Shown one piece after another: positions 18,456 to 28,134 of a stretch of 64,000 bases of DNA. A program made the position numbers and the translations under genes. Positions within the stretch are counted from its first letter, which is position 1. Each line of letters starts with the position of its first letter. Below the pieces are notes generated by a model. That model was not told where the DNA came from. It made no database searches and saw nothing but the letters and a program-made list of their open reading frames with translations. Origin of the DNA: Pseudorhodoferax sp. Leaf265 (GTDB lineage: Bacteria > Pseudomonadota > Gammaproteobacteria > Burkholderiales > Burkholderiaceae_C); NCBI RefSeq assembly GCF_001422365.1, contig NZ_LMMT01000011.1:1-64000 (forward strand), written 5' to 3'.

Positions 18456-19484
18456 ATGAGCTGTCCTAAGGATCTGCTGTCCGTCATGTTGGAAGACCGC
18501 GACGGCCGTCGATGGTTACGAAATGCGATCGACGCCCTAGATCACAAGTTGATCGAACGCGAAACGCTCAAAACCCTGCTCCTTGAAATAGAAGCGGAAT
18601 GGCGCGACATGAAGCCCCAAAAATGGCCCGAGGCCATGGTGAACGTGTGCACCGGACAACGCCAGCGACCCGGCGCGGCGCGTGCACGGTTCACCCTCGT
18701 TGGGCCCTCCGTCCCCATCGATGGCCACTCAGCGGGGGAATGGTCGTACCTCATCACGGGGGATGCGTGGCTGACCCATCATGTCGATACGTCCAAGCCC
18801 AGTGCAAGCCCATGGCCAAGCTTCCCTCTGAATCACGATGCCTCGGCTCTATCCGATTTCAGGCAGTTCGTCGAACGGGAAGACTGGTTTGTTCCGGCAA
18901 GCGAGACCGCCGGGGCTTGGCTTGGAAGGCCGGCGGCGCAGGGGGCTACCTGCTGGGTCAGCACCAGCGAAATGGACACGGCGGTGGATGCGCCTCGCTC
19001 GCACACGCACGGCACCAGCCGCGAGGTGGGATGGGCTCTTGGCTTGGATCACACGCCGGATGAAGCGCGCATTCGGTACCGGATCGATGCTGCGGCCGTA
19101 CGCGGTGCAAAGCGCGTCGACGGGCGCAGGCCGACGCCCACGGATCTGCCGAACCGATGGTTTCGAACGAAAGTGTCCGGCTCACGCGGCAAGCACTACA
19201 ACAGGCATGGCTGGGGCGCCACGGTCGATCTGCACGCCGTTTGGGACGACCGCGCGATCACCGACGGTCGACCCGAGCAAGTCTTACCTTCGATTGAACT
19301 GAGTGACAGGAATGTCAAAGGCATCGATTGCATTCTTCCTTCCGAAGATGACAAGGAATTTAGCGATCCTCACTTGAAGTTTGACGACCTCCTGCATAAG
19401 CGCCGAACGCCATCCGAAATAAAAAAGCAGATTCGTTCGCGAATAGAATCACTGTATCGCACCAGAAACCGAAGAGCGACCTGA
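18456..19484 (+). CDS. Unknown protein, first gene of a coupled three-gene operon
   Basis: A 342-aa soluble protein with no family I recognise. Visible features are an N-terminal helical segment, a central part rich in Trp, His and Asp (WSYLITGDAWLTHHVD, CWVSTSEMD, HTHGTSREVGWALGLDH) and a basic C-terminal tail (KKQIRSRIESLYRTRNRRAT). There is no signal peptide or membrane helix. The stop overlaps the next start (TGATG), showing translational coupling. The gene order suggests a role together with the next two products. Confidence 0.65.
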   Translation: MSCPKDLLSVMLEDRDGRRWLRNAIDALDHKLIERETLKTLLLEIEAEWRDMKPQKWPEAMVNVCTGQRQRPGAARARFTLVGPSVPIDGHSAGEWSYLITGDAWLTHHVDTSKPSASPWPSFPLNHDASALSDFRQFVEREDWFVPASETAGAWLGRPAAQGATCWVSTSEMDTAVDAPRSHTHGTSREVGWALGLDHTPDEARIRYRIDAAAVRGAKRVDGRRPTPTDLPNRWFRTKVSGSRGKHYNRHGWGATVDLHAVWDDRAITDGRPEQVLPSIELSDRNVKGIDCILPSEDDKEFSDPHLKFDDLLHKRRTPSEIKKQIRSRIESLYRTRNRRAT

Positions 19485-20326
19485 TGACCGACTACAACTC
19501 GCTAAGCGCCGCTGCTTTCACCGATCTTCTAATTGAAAAATTGGACCAGTACAAGCCGAAGGCGGGCGTTCATTCTTCGTTCATGTTTTATTTTGACGGG
19601 CAAGATCCGTTCGCATTTTCTCAACCGTCGCGCGCCATTCACTCGTTGCATGCAAGTTTGAGCGAAGCGGCAAAGCGGAATTTCGAGGAAGCGCTCCTCA
19701 ACGTCATCGGTGCCCGCAACCATGCATTTTCGACAGACGTCGTTCAGCAGCTTGCCATGGCGGTCGGTAACTTGCGAAAGCTGCGACTTGTCTCTCCACT
19801 GATGAGCAGGATCAAAGCGCGTGCGGCTCGAACCCATGCTCCCCGCGACTTGTTCGTCATTGCCATCATGGTTTTGAAAGGGTTCGGCGCCCAAAAATCG
19901 GTTTTCGAGGCCACCAAGGACTTGATGGGGATGAGGGGATTTCCAAACGATCTGGTCATCGATGGCCTTGAGATCTTGGTTGCCGGAGACGGAGATTTTT
20001 GGGACGAACGATTTATCCAGTGGCGATCGGCACTTGAACTCGACTATGCGGCCGACCACGCACGCGTCAAACAGCGTCTGCGGCATGCGGCCGATTGGTA
20101 CGTCAAAAACTTGTCAATCGACGCGCTCAAAGACGGATTTGACCGATTGCGTTTGCGCGACCATGAATCATTGCATCGCAAACCGTTGCAACGTCGCACG
20201 GACGTGACGGCGGCATTCGTTTGGGCGTTGCTTCAAGCGGAGCCAAGGCTTCAGGAGTTGATACCGTCGCCTACGATTGAAGAGGCTGAGTTCGGTTTGT
20301 GTGCATTCCTGGAGGCTGCTGAATGA
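19484..20326 (+). CDS. Unknown protein, second gene of the coupled operon
   Basis: A 280-aa, mostly helical soluble protein. It begins on the base that ends the previous stop codon and overlaps the following gene by 4 bp (ATGA). Segments such as FTDLLIEKLDQYKPKAG and AVGNLRKLRLVSPLMSRIKARA point to a helical-repeat scaffold. I see no catalytic motif. Its composition is AT-richer than the core genes. Function is unknown. Confidence 0.65.
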   Translation: MTDYNSLSAAAFTDLLIEKLDQYKPKAGVHSSFMFYFDGQDPFAFSQPSRAIHSLHASLSEAAKRNFEEALLNVIGARNHAFSTDVVQQLAMAVGNLRKLRLVSPLMSRIKARAARTHAPRDLFVIAIMVLKGFGAQKSVFEATKDLMGMRGFPNDLVIDGLEILVAGDGDFWDERFIQWRSALELDYAADHARVKQRLRHAADWYVKNLSIDALKDGFDRLRLRDHESLHRKPLQRRTDVTAAFVWALLQAEPRLQELIPSPTIEEAEFGLCAFLEAAE

Positions 20327-22719
20327 CAACACATCCAGATTCGAACGAACCGGAATCGGAAGCCGCGCTTCGGATGCTGAAAGATGCGGCCACGCTCTCC
20401 GAACTCTGCGCCCTGCACTGGATGGACGAAGATCGGCTTGAAGGTGAACCAAGGGAACTGATTCACTATGCGGTCGACACCGGTCTCGTCGTGATGTATG
20501 CGCAGCCCTCGAGAAAACCGGAGCGACATCCTGCGGTGTTTTCCCAAGCGCCGGACATACACGAGTCCGAGCTTGCCTTGGTCGGCGACCTTGTCATGCG
20601 CCGGCTCAATGCGGCCACGGCGGATGCCTTTCCCCCGGGAGGGAAATTAGCTCCGCTGATCGCCCTTCCCCCGCATGACGAGGAGAACAAAAGGGTGGTG
20701 CTGGCCATCGCACGGGACGCGGAAGAGTTCCTGGCGGACGTGAAGCGGCGCCTACCGACACTGGTTGCCAGAATCACCGAAGCGATCGCGGGCGCGTCGG
20801 AAGCCGAGGCGAGCCAGCGTTTCCTCAGTGTCTTGGCCGAGGACGCTCCGGCACTGGCTGCCTGGCTCGGCGGCACGTCTCCTACGGAGCTGTTGAGGCT
20901 TCTTCCAAAAGGCCGATTGGTGCCACCCAAGTTGCATCCCGCGTTCGGAGAAGCCCGGGATCGCCTTCGTTACCCGACCGGTCGGCTCGCGAATGGCCGT
21001 CATGTCGAACTCGCCGACGTCGCGGATGCATGGTTCAAACGCATGACCCGGAACTTGCGCGAAATGACGCCGGACCAGGCGAACAAACTCAACGACGACG
21101 CTTGGGCCCTGGCGTACCTTGACTGGATCAATCGGGATGCCGTAGAACGAGAACTAAGACAGCGCGTTGTGCTCGTCACGACCAACCAATTGGTCGTCAA
21201 TGCGGCAGTATCGTTCAAAACCCACCACGCTGGCTTTGCTCACTTCGGAGAAGCCTACGTCCGAGATGCTCGATCACTTCTCGGCGCCAAGCACTGTTTT
21301 GCGCCGACACCCACCGAAAAAACTGAGTTTCGCATCCAGGAGTTTTTGTCCGTTCTGTTCCCCAATTCCATCTATTCCGCGACCACCCGCTTCCCTAAGG
21401 CCGCAACCGTCGATGTGAACGCGAGTGCGATCCGCAGATTTCTGAGCGGTTGGGACATGGATAAGAAACTCAACCTGCTGACGGCTGCCGGCGGAGCTAC
21501 GGAGCGGACCTCCAATTTTCCGGACGACGACCTGGCACGCTGGAGACAGGTGGTGACCGGGACGCTCGCCCAAGTGGTGATGAATCGCCGTCAACAACAC
21601 GGCGAGACAGCGCTTCCTGGAAACATTGGCGACAAGGTCAACGTGGAGCTATTTCTGGAAGACCTGATCCGCAGCGTCCAAGCGTCCTTCGCCGACCTTT
21701 ACTTGCGTATGGGTGTGATCGGCGTGGAGCAGTTGCTGGATGGGGATCACGACGTGAGAGGTTTGCCTGCGCTCCGCTTCGACCCGTTGTATCCCCGGGC
21801 CCAGGCGCAAGCGCAGGCTCTTAGCGAGTTGATGTTCGACAGGGAGAAGAGGAAGGCCTTCGATCTCGAGCACATGTACGCCGAGTTGCAGCATGAGGAC
21901 GACAGCAACTATCACGCGCACGTCCTTCATGCCTTCGTGTTTGCAAGCTCGGGGAAATGGCTGCAGGCTCGCGTGTTGTGCCGCATCGCGTTGGCCGTCG
22001 TCGAAGGCATTCACGAGAACCAAAAGAACGGACGCCTAGGTCGCGAGGCCGCCTACTTGATGGCCGTTGCCGAGCGCCGTTTGGCTGGCCGCGTGGCAAA
22101 ACTAGATCATGCACGCGAAGCGCTCACGCTTGCGCGGGAGCGCAGGGACCCCGGAGCCGGCGTGGACGAGCGCTTCACCGCAGAGGAACTGGCCCAGGAC
22201 GTGACCGAACTGCAACTCGGCTTCTTCACAGCCGACCGCAAAGAACCGGTGGAAGTGCGGCGCTACCTGACACGAGCCGAGAACATCGTATCCTCCGTCG
22301 AAGCTTCGGGCGAGACGGTGAACTGCATTCGCTACTGGATCATTCGTCAGGCAGTCACCAACGCCTTGCTAGCAAGCCTGGTTGCCGCGTTATGCGGACA
22401 GCGGTTTCCCCAGGAGCTTGGGCGGATTCGCGACCTGCTTGCAAAGCTTGCTGACCTGGGGCTCGCACCTGATCCGGCCAGTAGGCACGCCAAACATCGG
22501 TATCCTGATGAAGTCTCCGATTTCGTTTGGTTGATTTGCGCGACCCATTTCGGCGATCAGAAGATCAGCTCAGGGGCGCGCGATGCTCTGCAAGCGTTCG
22601 CCACGAAGCACCAATCCATCGCGCACCTCTCCCAGCTAGAGCAGCTTCGCTGGGTGAAGTTCTTGAACTTGGTCGGCATCGAGGTGGATCACCACGACAC
22701 GATGTCCAGCAAAGCCTAG
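20323..22719 (+). CDS. Large unknown protein, third gene of the coupled operon; possible PIN-like segment
   Basis: A 798-aa soluble protein that overlaps the previous gene by 4 bp. The middle contains NDDAWALAYLDWINRD followed by RVVLVTTNQLV, which resembles the second half of PIN-like nuclease folds (acidic helix, then a VLVT strand). The usual second Asp is Asn here, and an early acidic strand (HYAVDTGLVVMYA) could be the first PIN strand. The C-terminal third looks like helical or TPR-type repeats. The PIN reading is weak. A large protein with two small coupled partners fits a conflict system, but this is inference. Confidence 0.6.
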   Translation: MTTHPDSNEPESEAALRMLKDAATLSELCALHWMDEDRLEGEPRELIHYAVDTGLVVMYAQPSRKPERHPAVFSQAPDIHESELALVGDLVMRRLNAATADAFPPGGKLAPLIALPPHDEENKRVVLAIARDAEEFLADVKRRLPTLVARITEAIAGASEAEASQRFLSVLAEDAPALAAWLGGTSPTELLRLLPKGRLVPPKLHPAFGEARDRLRYPTGRLANGRHVELADVADAWFKRMTRNLREMTPDQANKLNDDAWALAYLDWINRDAVERELRQRVVLVTTNQLVVNAAVSFKTHHAGFAHFGEAYVRDARSLLGAKHCFAPTPTEKTEFRIQEFLSVLFPNSIYSATTRFPKAATVDVNASAIRRFLSGWDMDKKLNLLTAAGGATERTSNFPDDDLARWRQVVTGTLAQVVMNRRQQHGETALPGNIGDKVNVELFLEDLIRSVQASFADLYLRMGVIGVEQLLDGDHDVRGLPALRFDPLYPRAQAQAQALSELMFDREKRKAFDLEHMYAELQHEDDSNYHAHVLHAFVFASSGKWLQARVLCRIALAVVEGIHENQKNGRLGREAAYLMAVAERRLAGRVAKLDHAREALTLARERRDPGAGVDERFTAEELAQDVTELQLGFFTADRKEPVEVRRYLTRAENIVSSVEASGETVNCIRYWIIRQAVTNALLASLVAALCGQRFPQELGRIRDLLAKLADLGLAPDPASRHAKHRYPDEVSDFVWLICATHFGDQKISSGARDALQAFATKHQSIAHLSQLEQLRWVKFLNLVGIEVDHHDTMSSKA

Positions 22720-22886
22720 CGTTTCGGCGTCAGCGCTCACGGAACAACGGTCTCTCTCGCCTCCCTTGCGAGAGGGTGGTCGGAAGCGATGTTCAGCGCT
22801 TCGTGCCGCTCCGAGGCGATCGTGCACGCCACGGGCTTCTTGCAGCGCCCGCAGGGTTTGAACGGACCTGTGAACGAGGAGCGAAG

Positions 22887-24032
22887 ATGACGCATCTAGA
22901 TCCGCACCCAAAGCCTGACGCCCTCACAGCGGAGCGGCCGGGCATGATGTGGTGGTCCCGCATGGTCTCGCTGTCCAACCGATGGCGAGGCGTCGAGTTC
23001 GCGGCCTGGACCGCACTCCTGATGGGCGTTCTGTCCGTGGTTGTCTTCGGTTGGGTGACCGCAGGCACCGGTCCCGGTCGGGACGTGCCTTCGTTGCTCT
23101 ACCCTTACCTCGCCGCCGCTTCCGTGTTCGTGACCACGTGCGTCTGGATTCTGATGGCCGCTCGTGTCGAGGCGGACCCTTCCCAAATCTTCCCGGAGCA
23201 TTTTCGCTTGGCACGCCGATGGGCGCTCTGGACGTTCGCCTTGACGACCGTGGTGCTGTCGCTGTCTGGTCTCGCGGGCGAGCCAGGCGCCAACGCCGTT
23301 CGCAGCTTGAGCAACTACATGTTCCGCACGGTTAACTGGCTGACGGCGCCGTTGGTGCAGCGGTTCGCGCTTCCGTTCGCGGTCGTCACGGCGCTGGGAA
23401 ACGCTCTCGCCTTGAGCACGCTGGTCTACATCGGCACGCTGTGCAACGCCATCGTGCTCGCGGCGACACACACCGTACGCGGTGGCCGCGATCCCGTCGG
23501 CCGCACCGCGCTCCATCTGCGAAGCCTGATCCACAGGCTGCACCGCTACCTGATCATGGCTTCGGCGCTCATGGTGACGAGCACGCTGACCCTGTACCTT
23601 TTCTTTGGGGTGGCCGCTCAAATCCAGGAAGCTGCGGCAAGCGGCACTGTATTGCCGCAGGCATCCTCGTTCGCGCTACTGTGCGCGCCAAAGCAGCCAG
23701 ACGATGCTGGGCAGACATGTACCTTGACTGCAGCGTCGTCGCCCAATGAGAAGTCGAAGAGGTCGTCCAGTCCGGCCTACATGGCGCTGGTGTGCGGCCT
23801 TTCGTTCACCGGCGTACTGTTCGTGCTCTTCAATGCGTGCAACGCAGCGCTGGACGATCGAATCCTCCGCCTCGCACGGAACGCGCACGCGCTGCAAGGC
23901 GGCCGCTTCAGCATGAAGACCTTTCACGAGCAGTATGGATTGGATGGCACCGGGCTACACGGTCACATCATGCAGGGGCTGGCGGTTACGGCTCCTGCAC
24001 TGACGGGCTTGTTGACGCTTTTATCGAGCTGA
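22887..24032 (+). CDS. Polytopic membrane protein of unknown function
   Basis: A 381-aa protein. The ATG at 22887 is chosen because GAGGAG precedes it by 6 bases. At least six hydrophobic segments are visible, for example LMGVLSVVVFGWVTA, LAAASVFVTTCVWILMAA, LWTFALTTVVLSLSG and ALMVTSTLTLYLFFGVAA. A loop has Cys residues (LLCAPKQPDDAGQTC). It starts 168 bp after the three-gene operon on the same strand, so it could be a membrane partner or a separate unit. The family is not recognised. Confidence 0.65.
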   Translation: MTHLDPHPKPDALTAERPGMMWWSRMVSLSNRWRGVEFAAWTALLMGVLSVVVFGWVTAGTGPGRDVPSLLYPYLAAASVFVTTCVWILMAARVEADPSQIFPEHFRLARRWALWTFALTTVVLSLSGLAGEPGANAVRSLSNYMFRTVNWLTAPLVQRFALPFAVVTALGNALALSTLVYIGTLCNAIVLAATHTVRGGRDPVGRTALHLRSLIHRLHRYLIMASALMVTSTLTLYLFFGVAAQIQEAAASGTVLPQASSFALLCAPKQPDDAGQTCTLTAASSPNEKSKRSSSPAYMALVCGLSFTGVLFVLFNACNAALDDRILRLARNAHALQGGRFSMKTFHEQYGLDGTGLHGHIMQGLAVTAPALTGLLTLLSS

Positions 24033-24206
24033 CCAGCTCCAACACCACGTGAAGGAGCAAGTCGGGTCGCCCCGATCGCTGGGGCAAAGACTTTCTACTT
24101 TATCCGAGAGTCGGCGGCGTCCTCCGCACCGTCATCCAACAACGTGCGGACGCGAGGTCGCGTGGCGCATCGCCGCACCCGGCAGCCCCGCCCGCACTTG
24201 CGCGCA

Positions 24207-24632
24207 TCACTCGTCCAGCGCGCGGTGGACGGCCTCGAAAATCCGTTTCGCGACGTCTGCGTTGTCACGGGCCTGGTCCGCGACGTGGTCGCTGCGATCC
24301 TTTGCAAACCATTGGATGGCGTAGTCCCGCGTGGCCAGATCCTCCACCGACTGCGTCGTGGCTCCATACGAGCGGCAGGCGCAAACGATGACCTCGCAGC
24401 CCGCGTCGACGAACCGCTTCAAACTTGTTGGCAGTCGGCTGGCGGGGTCGCCCTGTGTCTCGACGCCCACTTTGCGTCCATCAATCACGAGGACGAACGT
24501 CCGATCGACCTTGTAGCGCCGCTCCTCCACCTGCGCATGCGGGTACGCGGCCTTAAGCAAATCGATCACGAGATTCAACGTCGTGCTCTTGCCGCGGTTG
24601 CTCGAGCCGCTCAACGCCAAAACTGTCTTCAT
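24207..24632 (-). CDS. Small P-loop NTPase
   Basis: A 141-aa cytoplasmic protein. Starting at 24632 places the strand MKTVLALSGSSNRGKSTTL at the N-terminus with a Walker A motif GSSNRGKS. Later segments are TFVLVIDGRKVGVETQGDP (an Asp/Glu strand) and CEVIVCACRSYGAT. The size and layout resemble small kinase or ATP-binding proteins found beside phage or defence genes. It is divergent from the protease-endonuclease fusion, with a 485-bp gap, so the two may share regulation. Confidence 0.7.
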   Translation of the reverse strand: MKTVLALSGSSNRGKSTTLNLVIDLLKAAYPHAQVEERRYKVDRTFVLVIDGRKVGVETQGDPASRLPTSLKRFVDAGCEVIVCACRSYGATTQSVEDLATRDYAIQWFAKDRSDHVADQARDNADVAKRIFEAVHRALDE

Positions 24633-25117
24633 CACGTCTCCGAGAGGATGGTCTGCTGGCCCCGCGAAGATGCGCAGGCAGGTGGATCGGGGACAGGCCG
24701 ACCGGCACCGCCCCAGAGCGCCACCTACTGGACCCGCCGTCAAGCCCAAGCATACGGTGCCGCCAAGACGCGCTGTCACTTACGCGCGCCTCTTCGCCAC
24801 ACCTGCAGCGCATCCTGCAGCGTTCGATGGGCATCCATCGATCACCGAAGTGCAGGCAACGACCGTCGCGCGCATGCCGAGCGCTTCGGCGATCGACAAA
24901 GACATGGGCCAGGTGCGCAGCACGACGCCCCACTCAGGCGTCCGATCCGCAGCCTTGTGCGGTGCCGCAATCGATCGCCGGCGGTCGGAGCCGCCAATCC
25001 GCCGAGGCCGCGTCGACGTGAGCGCACCATCCGACGCGATTTGGGCCGCGTCCTTCAAGCTGAGGATGCGCGGATCGCATCACTCGAAGAGCATGCGGCT
25101 CCCAGATTGGAGGCCCC
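24633..25117. other. Divergent intergenic region, no gene seen
   Basis: 485 bp between the P-loop gene and the protease-endonuclease gene. Several short frames overlap on both strands without ribosome binding sites or recognisable motifs. It presumably carries the two divergent promoters. Confidence 0.4.
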
Positions 25118-27874
25118 ATGATCTTCGACGGAAACCTTGACATCGCCGCAGCGGCGGCGCGCCGCTGGCAGGAACGCATGCCAGAGCGGGGGCGGCGCGA
25201 AGGCATGCCAGTCACCAGCGTGGAAACGCCTGAGCGAATCGAGGCCCGTTTGAAGCGCTTGACGGACGGACCGTCGATGATCCCTGCTTCTACGGACGAA
25301 GTCCGCCTGAGCTTGCCCGAAGCGCACGTCCTGCGCGAAATGGGTCTGGAGCGCACCATTGGAAAAAGCGACTTCCAAGGAATCGCCTTCTTGGAGTTGG
25401 CGTTGGCGGTGTCTCGCTTCGTCGGGCGCATCAACATTCGTTCGGCGCCCAACCGCGGCGCAGGGTTTGGCACGGGATTCATGGTTTCACCGCGCCTGTT
25501 GATGACCAACAACCACGTCCTGCCCTCCCCCGAGTCGGCTCGCTTCAGCGAGGTGGAATTCGACTATCAGAACGATCGCACCGGTCGACCACTCCCTTTG
25601 GTGCCCTACGCGCTTGAGCCTGGCACGTTCTTCATGACGGACGTGGGGTTGGACTTCACCCTCGTCGCCGTCGCCGAACGGTCTCGTCAGGCAACGCCAA
25701 TCGAACTGAAGCGCTACGGATGGTCGCGCCTCATCGCGGAAGAAGGCAAGATCCTGATCGGCGAGCACGTCAACATCGTCCAGCACCCCAAAGGGCAATA
25801 CAAGCAGTTCGTGTCTCGGTCCAACGAACTGGTCGACATGCTGGAGAACCATCTGCACTACGTCACGGACACCGAGCCCGGGTCGTCGGGTTCACCGCTC
25901 TACAACGATCAGTGGGAGGTCGTGGCCTTGCATCATTCAGGCGTTCCGCGAATGCGCGATGGTCAGTACATCGACAAGAACGGCAACCCCTGGAACGGCC
26001 GCGACGCCGACGACATAGATTGGGTGGCCAACGAGGGGGTTCGCGTCAGCCGCATCGTCCGGCACATCGAAGCGCAGCAACTCGACCGCGAGCGGGGCCG
26101 ACTGCGGTATGAGTTGCTGACCTTCGAGCCGCCAAGTCCGTTCGAAGCCAACCAGACCGTCCCGGATTGCGGTAACGATTCCGGAGGCCGTGACGCAATC
26201 GCGACGGGCAGCCCCAAGAACGCCTCCGTCTCACCACAGCGATCGGGCGCGATCACGGTCACGATCCCGCTGCGCGTGACCGTCGAACTCGGTGCGCCGC
26301 TGGATTCGCCCGCCCTTGCCGTAAGCGTTCCACTAGCAGAGCCCGATCCGGTCATCAAACCGCCCAGCGTCATCAGCCACAACCCGGAGCTGGCACGCGC
26401 GCTGTCCGAACTGGAAAGCGCAAAGACCCGGCCATACTACGATGCCAAATCGGACGCTCGCGCGCGTGACCGGTACTACGACGCATTCGACTCCGAGGCC
26501 GAACCGCAGGTGCTGTTCCAGCGGCTGCACCAGCTGGTGAAGCGAAGCCACACGACCGAGCTGCGCTACAAACCGGCCCTTCACGTCTACCCCTGGGTCG
26601 ACCTGCGGCCTGGCACGGCGCCGTCCGTTCGCAGCATCTACTCCGACAAAGGGTTTGACCCTCGGGAGCTGATCAAGGAAGACTACCGGATGGACGTCGA
26701 GCGGGAGCGGCTGCGGGAGTCGTTCACGGCCGTGCGATCCGGCGCCCTGGACGGCGCGTTGGACCTGCTTGAAGCCAGCCTGCCCTACAACTGCGAACAC
26801 GTGGTGCCGCAGTCGTGGTTCGCCAAGCGCGAGCCGATGCGTGGTGACTTGCACCACCTTTTCACCTGCGAGCCCCGGTGCAACAGTTTTCGCAGCAACA
26901 CGCCGTACTTTGATTTCCCGGACTTCGAAGAAGCGGTCAGGAGCGAATGCGGCAAGTCCGAATCGGAGGGCTTCGAGCCATTCGCCGGCAAAGGCGCGGT
27001 GGCGCGGGCGACCCTTTACTTCTTGCTGCGCTATCCAGGCGAGATCGACGACAGCGCCAAGGAATACACCGAGATCGATCTCGCCACGCTGCTTGACTGG
27101 CACCACCGTTACCCCGTGGACGAGTACGAGCGGCACCGCAACGCTGCGATCCATGAGAAACAGGGCAACCGCAACCCTTTGATTGACCATCCAGAGTGGG
27201 CACCGCTGATCGATTTTGCGAAGGGGTTGGGACGACGCGCTCGCGAGGCGGACCGAGTCGGCGCGGCTGCGGGGAACGAGCCTGAACGACTGGCCGAGGC
27301 CATTCATGCGATCGCGACGCTAGATGCCGCGGCGCCCACCTTGGCGGCGCTCGAACAAGCCGAAGCCCAGTTCGGTTCGTACGTAGGCGCACCGCCGCAA
27401 GTCCAGCTGCTGGACGATGGCCGCACCGTCAAGCTGATGGCTGCGTTGACGTACGTCGCGGCATCGGGTGAGCGATGGCCAGTGGACGTTGACGTTGTGG
27501 TGAACGGGGCCTCTATTCCACGAGTATTCTGGAGCTTGATTGGCGGCCCATTCGAAGGTCGTTACCGTGACGCATCGATCGTTCACGACCGCTATTGCGA
27601 CCTACGTTCCCGAGCGTGGCAAGCCACGCACCGCATGTTCTACGAAGCCATGCGTTGCAGCGGGGTCGGTCGCGCGAAGGCCAAGCTGATGTACTACGCC
27701 GTCTATCGCTTTGGGCCGCGTTGGTCCGTTGTGCAGGAGGTGGATCTGCAAACGTTCGAGCGACGTGTCCCCACCGACGCCGATGCCTCAAGCCTCCTAG
27801 CGGACGCGCGCTCGATCTACGCGAACGACCCGTCACTGGAAGAGATCGAGGCGATGGCCTCGGCGCGTGGCTAA
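25118..27874 (+). CDS. Trypsin-like protease / Endonuclease I / DUF1353 fusion protein
   Basis: A 918-aa protein with a GGAGG Shine-Dalgarno 7 bases upstream. Residues ~110-275 are a trypsin-like protease: GTGFMVSPRLLMTNNHV (His133), GLDFTLVAV (Asp179) and PGSSGSPL (Ser257) give a complete triad. Residues ~445-690 match Endonuclease I: YYDAF near the start, YNCEHVVPQSWF (His561), DLHHLF and an Arg-Ser-Asn segment (CNSFRSNTPY). Residues ~775-880 look like DUF1353 (GASIPRVFWSLIGGPFEG, YRDASIVHDRYC). There is no signal peptide, so it acts in the cytoplasm unless released. The fusion suggests a proteolytically controlled DNase effector; that mechanism is inferred. Confidence 0.85.
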   Translation: MIFDGNLDIAAAAARRWQERMPERGRREGMPVTSVETPERIEARLKRLTDGPSMIPASTDEVRLSLPEAHVLREMGLERTIGKSDFQGIAFLELALAVSRFVGRINIRSAPNRGAGFGTGFMVSPRLLMTNNHVLPSPESARFSEVEFDYQNDRTGRPLPLVPYALEPGTFFMTDVGLDFTLVAVAERSRQATPIELKRYGWSRLIAEEGKILIGEHVNIVQHPKGQYKQFVSRSNELVDMLENHLHYVTDTEPGSSGSPLYNDQWEVVALHHSGVPRMRDGQYIDKNGNPWNGRDADDIDWVANEGVRVSRIVRHIEAQQLDRERGRLRYELLTFEPPSPFEANQTVPDCGNDSGGRDAIATGSPKNASVSPQRSGAITVTIPLRVTVELGAPLDSPALAVSVPLAEPDPVIKPPSVISHNPELARALSELESAKTRPYYDAKSDARARDRYYDAFDSEAEPQVLFQRLHQLVKRSHTTELRYKPALHVYPWVDLRPGTAPSVRSIYSDKGFDPRELIKEDYRMDVERERLRESFTAVRSGALDGALDLLEASLPYNCEHVVPQSWFAKREPMRGDLHHLFTCEPRCNSFRSNTPYFDFPDFEEAVRSECGKSESEGFEPFAGKGAVARATLYFLLRYPGEIDDSAKEYTEIDLATLLDWHHRYPVDEYERHRNAAIHEKQGNRNPLIDHPEWAPLIDFAKGLGRRAREADRVGAAAGNEPERLAEAIHAIATLDAAAPTLAALEQAEAQFGSYVGAPPQVQLLDDGRTVKLMAALTYVAASGERWPVDVDVVVNGASIPRVFWSLIGGPFEGRYRDASIVHDRYCDLRSRAWQATHRMFYEAMRCSGVGRAKAKLMYYAVYRFGPRWSVVQEVDLQTFERRVPTDADASSLLADARSIYANDPSLEEIEAMASARG

Positions 27875-27951
27875 GCGTTCCCCGGCCTCGTGCAAGGCGC
27901 CCTCAGAGGGCCGTGCTCTGGCCTCCATAGCCCCCCCTTGACGTCGCTGTA

Positions 27952-28134
27952 TCATTTTGCGACCTGCTGCAGGAGTTCCTTCACCATCTCAGCCGGCGCG
28001 TGGTCCGCGTCGATAAGGACGGCAACGCGAAGTACATCCGTGTTGGCCAAAGATTCTTTCAGTCCGTCGCACCGCTTGCCGGCCGCCAGGCGCACGTTCG
28101 ACGGCAGCCGCAAACGGGGGTTGCCGGACTTCAC
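27952..28134 (-). pseudogene. Truncated NYN-domain gene
   Basis: A 60-aa frame opening at a GTG that overlaps the stop of the 28131-28484 gene. Its last 25 residues (RVAVLIDADHAPAEMVKELL) are the first strand and helix of a NYN (LabA/DUF88) RNase fold, with the first catalytic Asp in LIDAD. The frame then stops, and no continuation was found before the 27874 gene end. It is best read as a 3'-truncated remnant. Confidence 0.6.
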
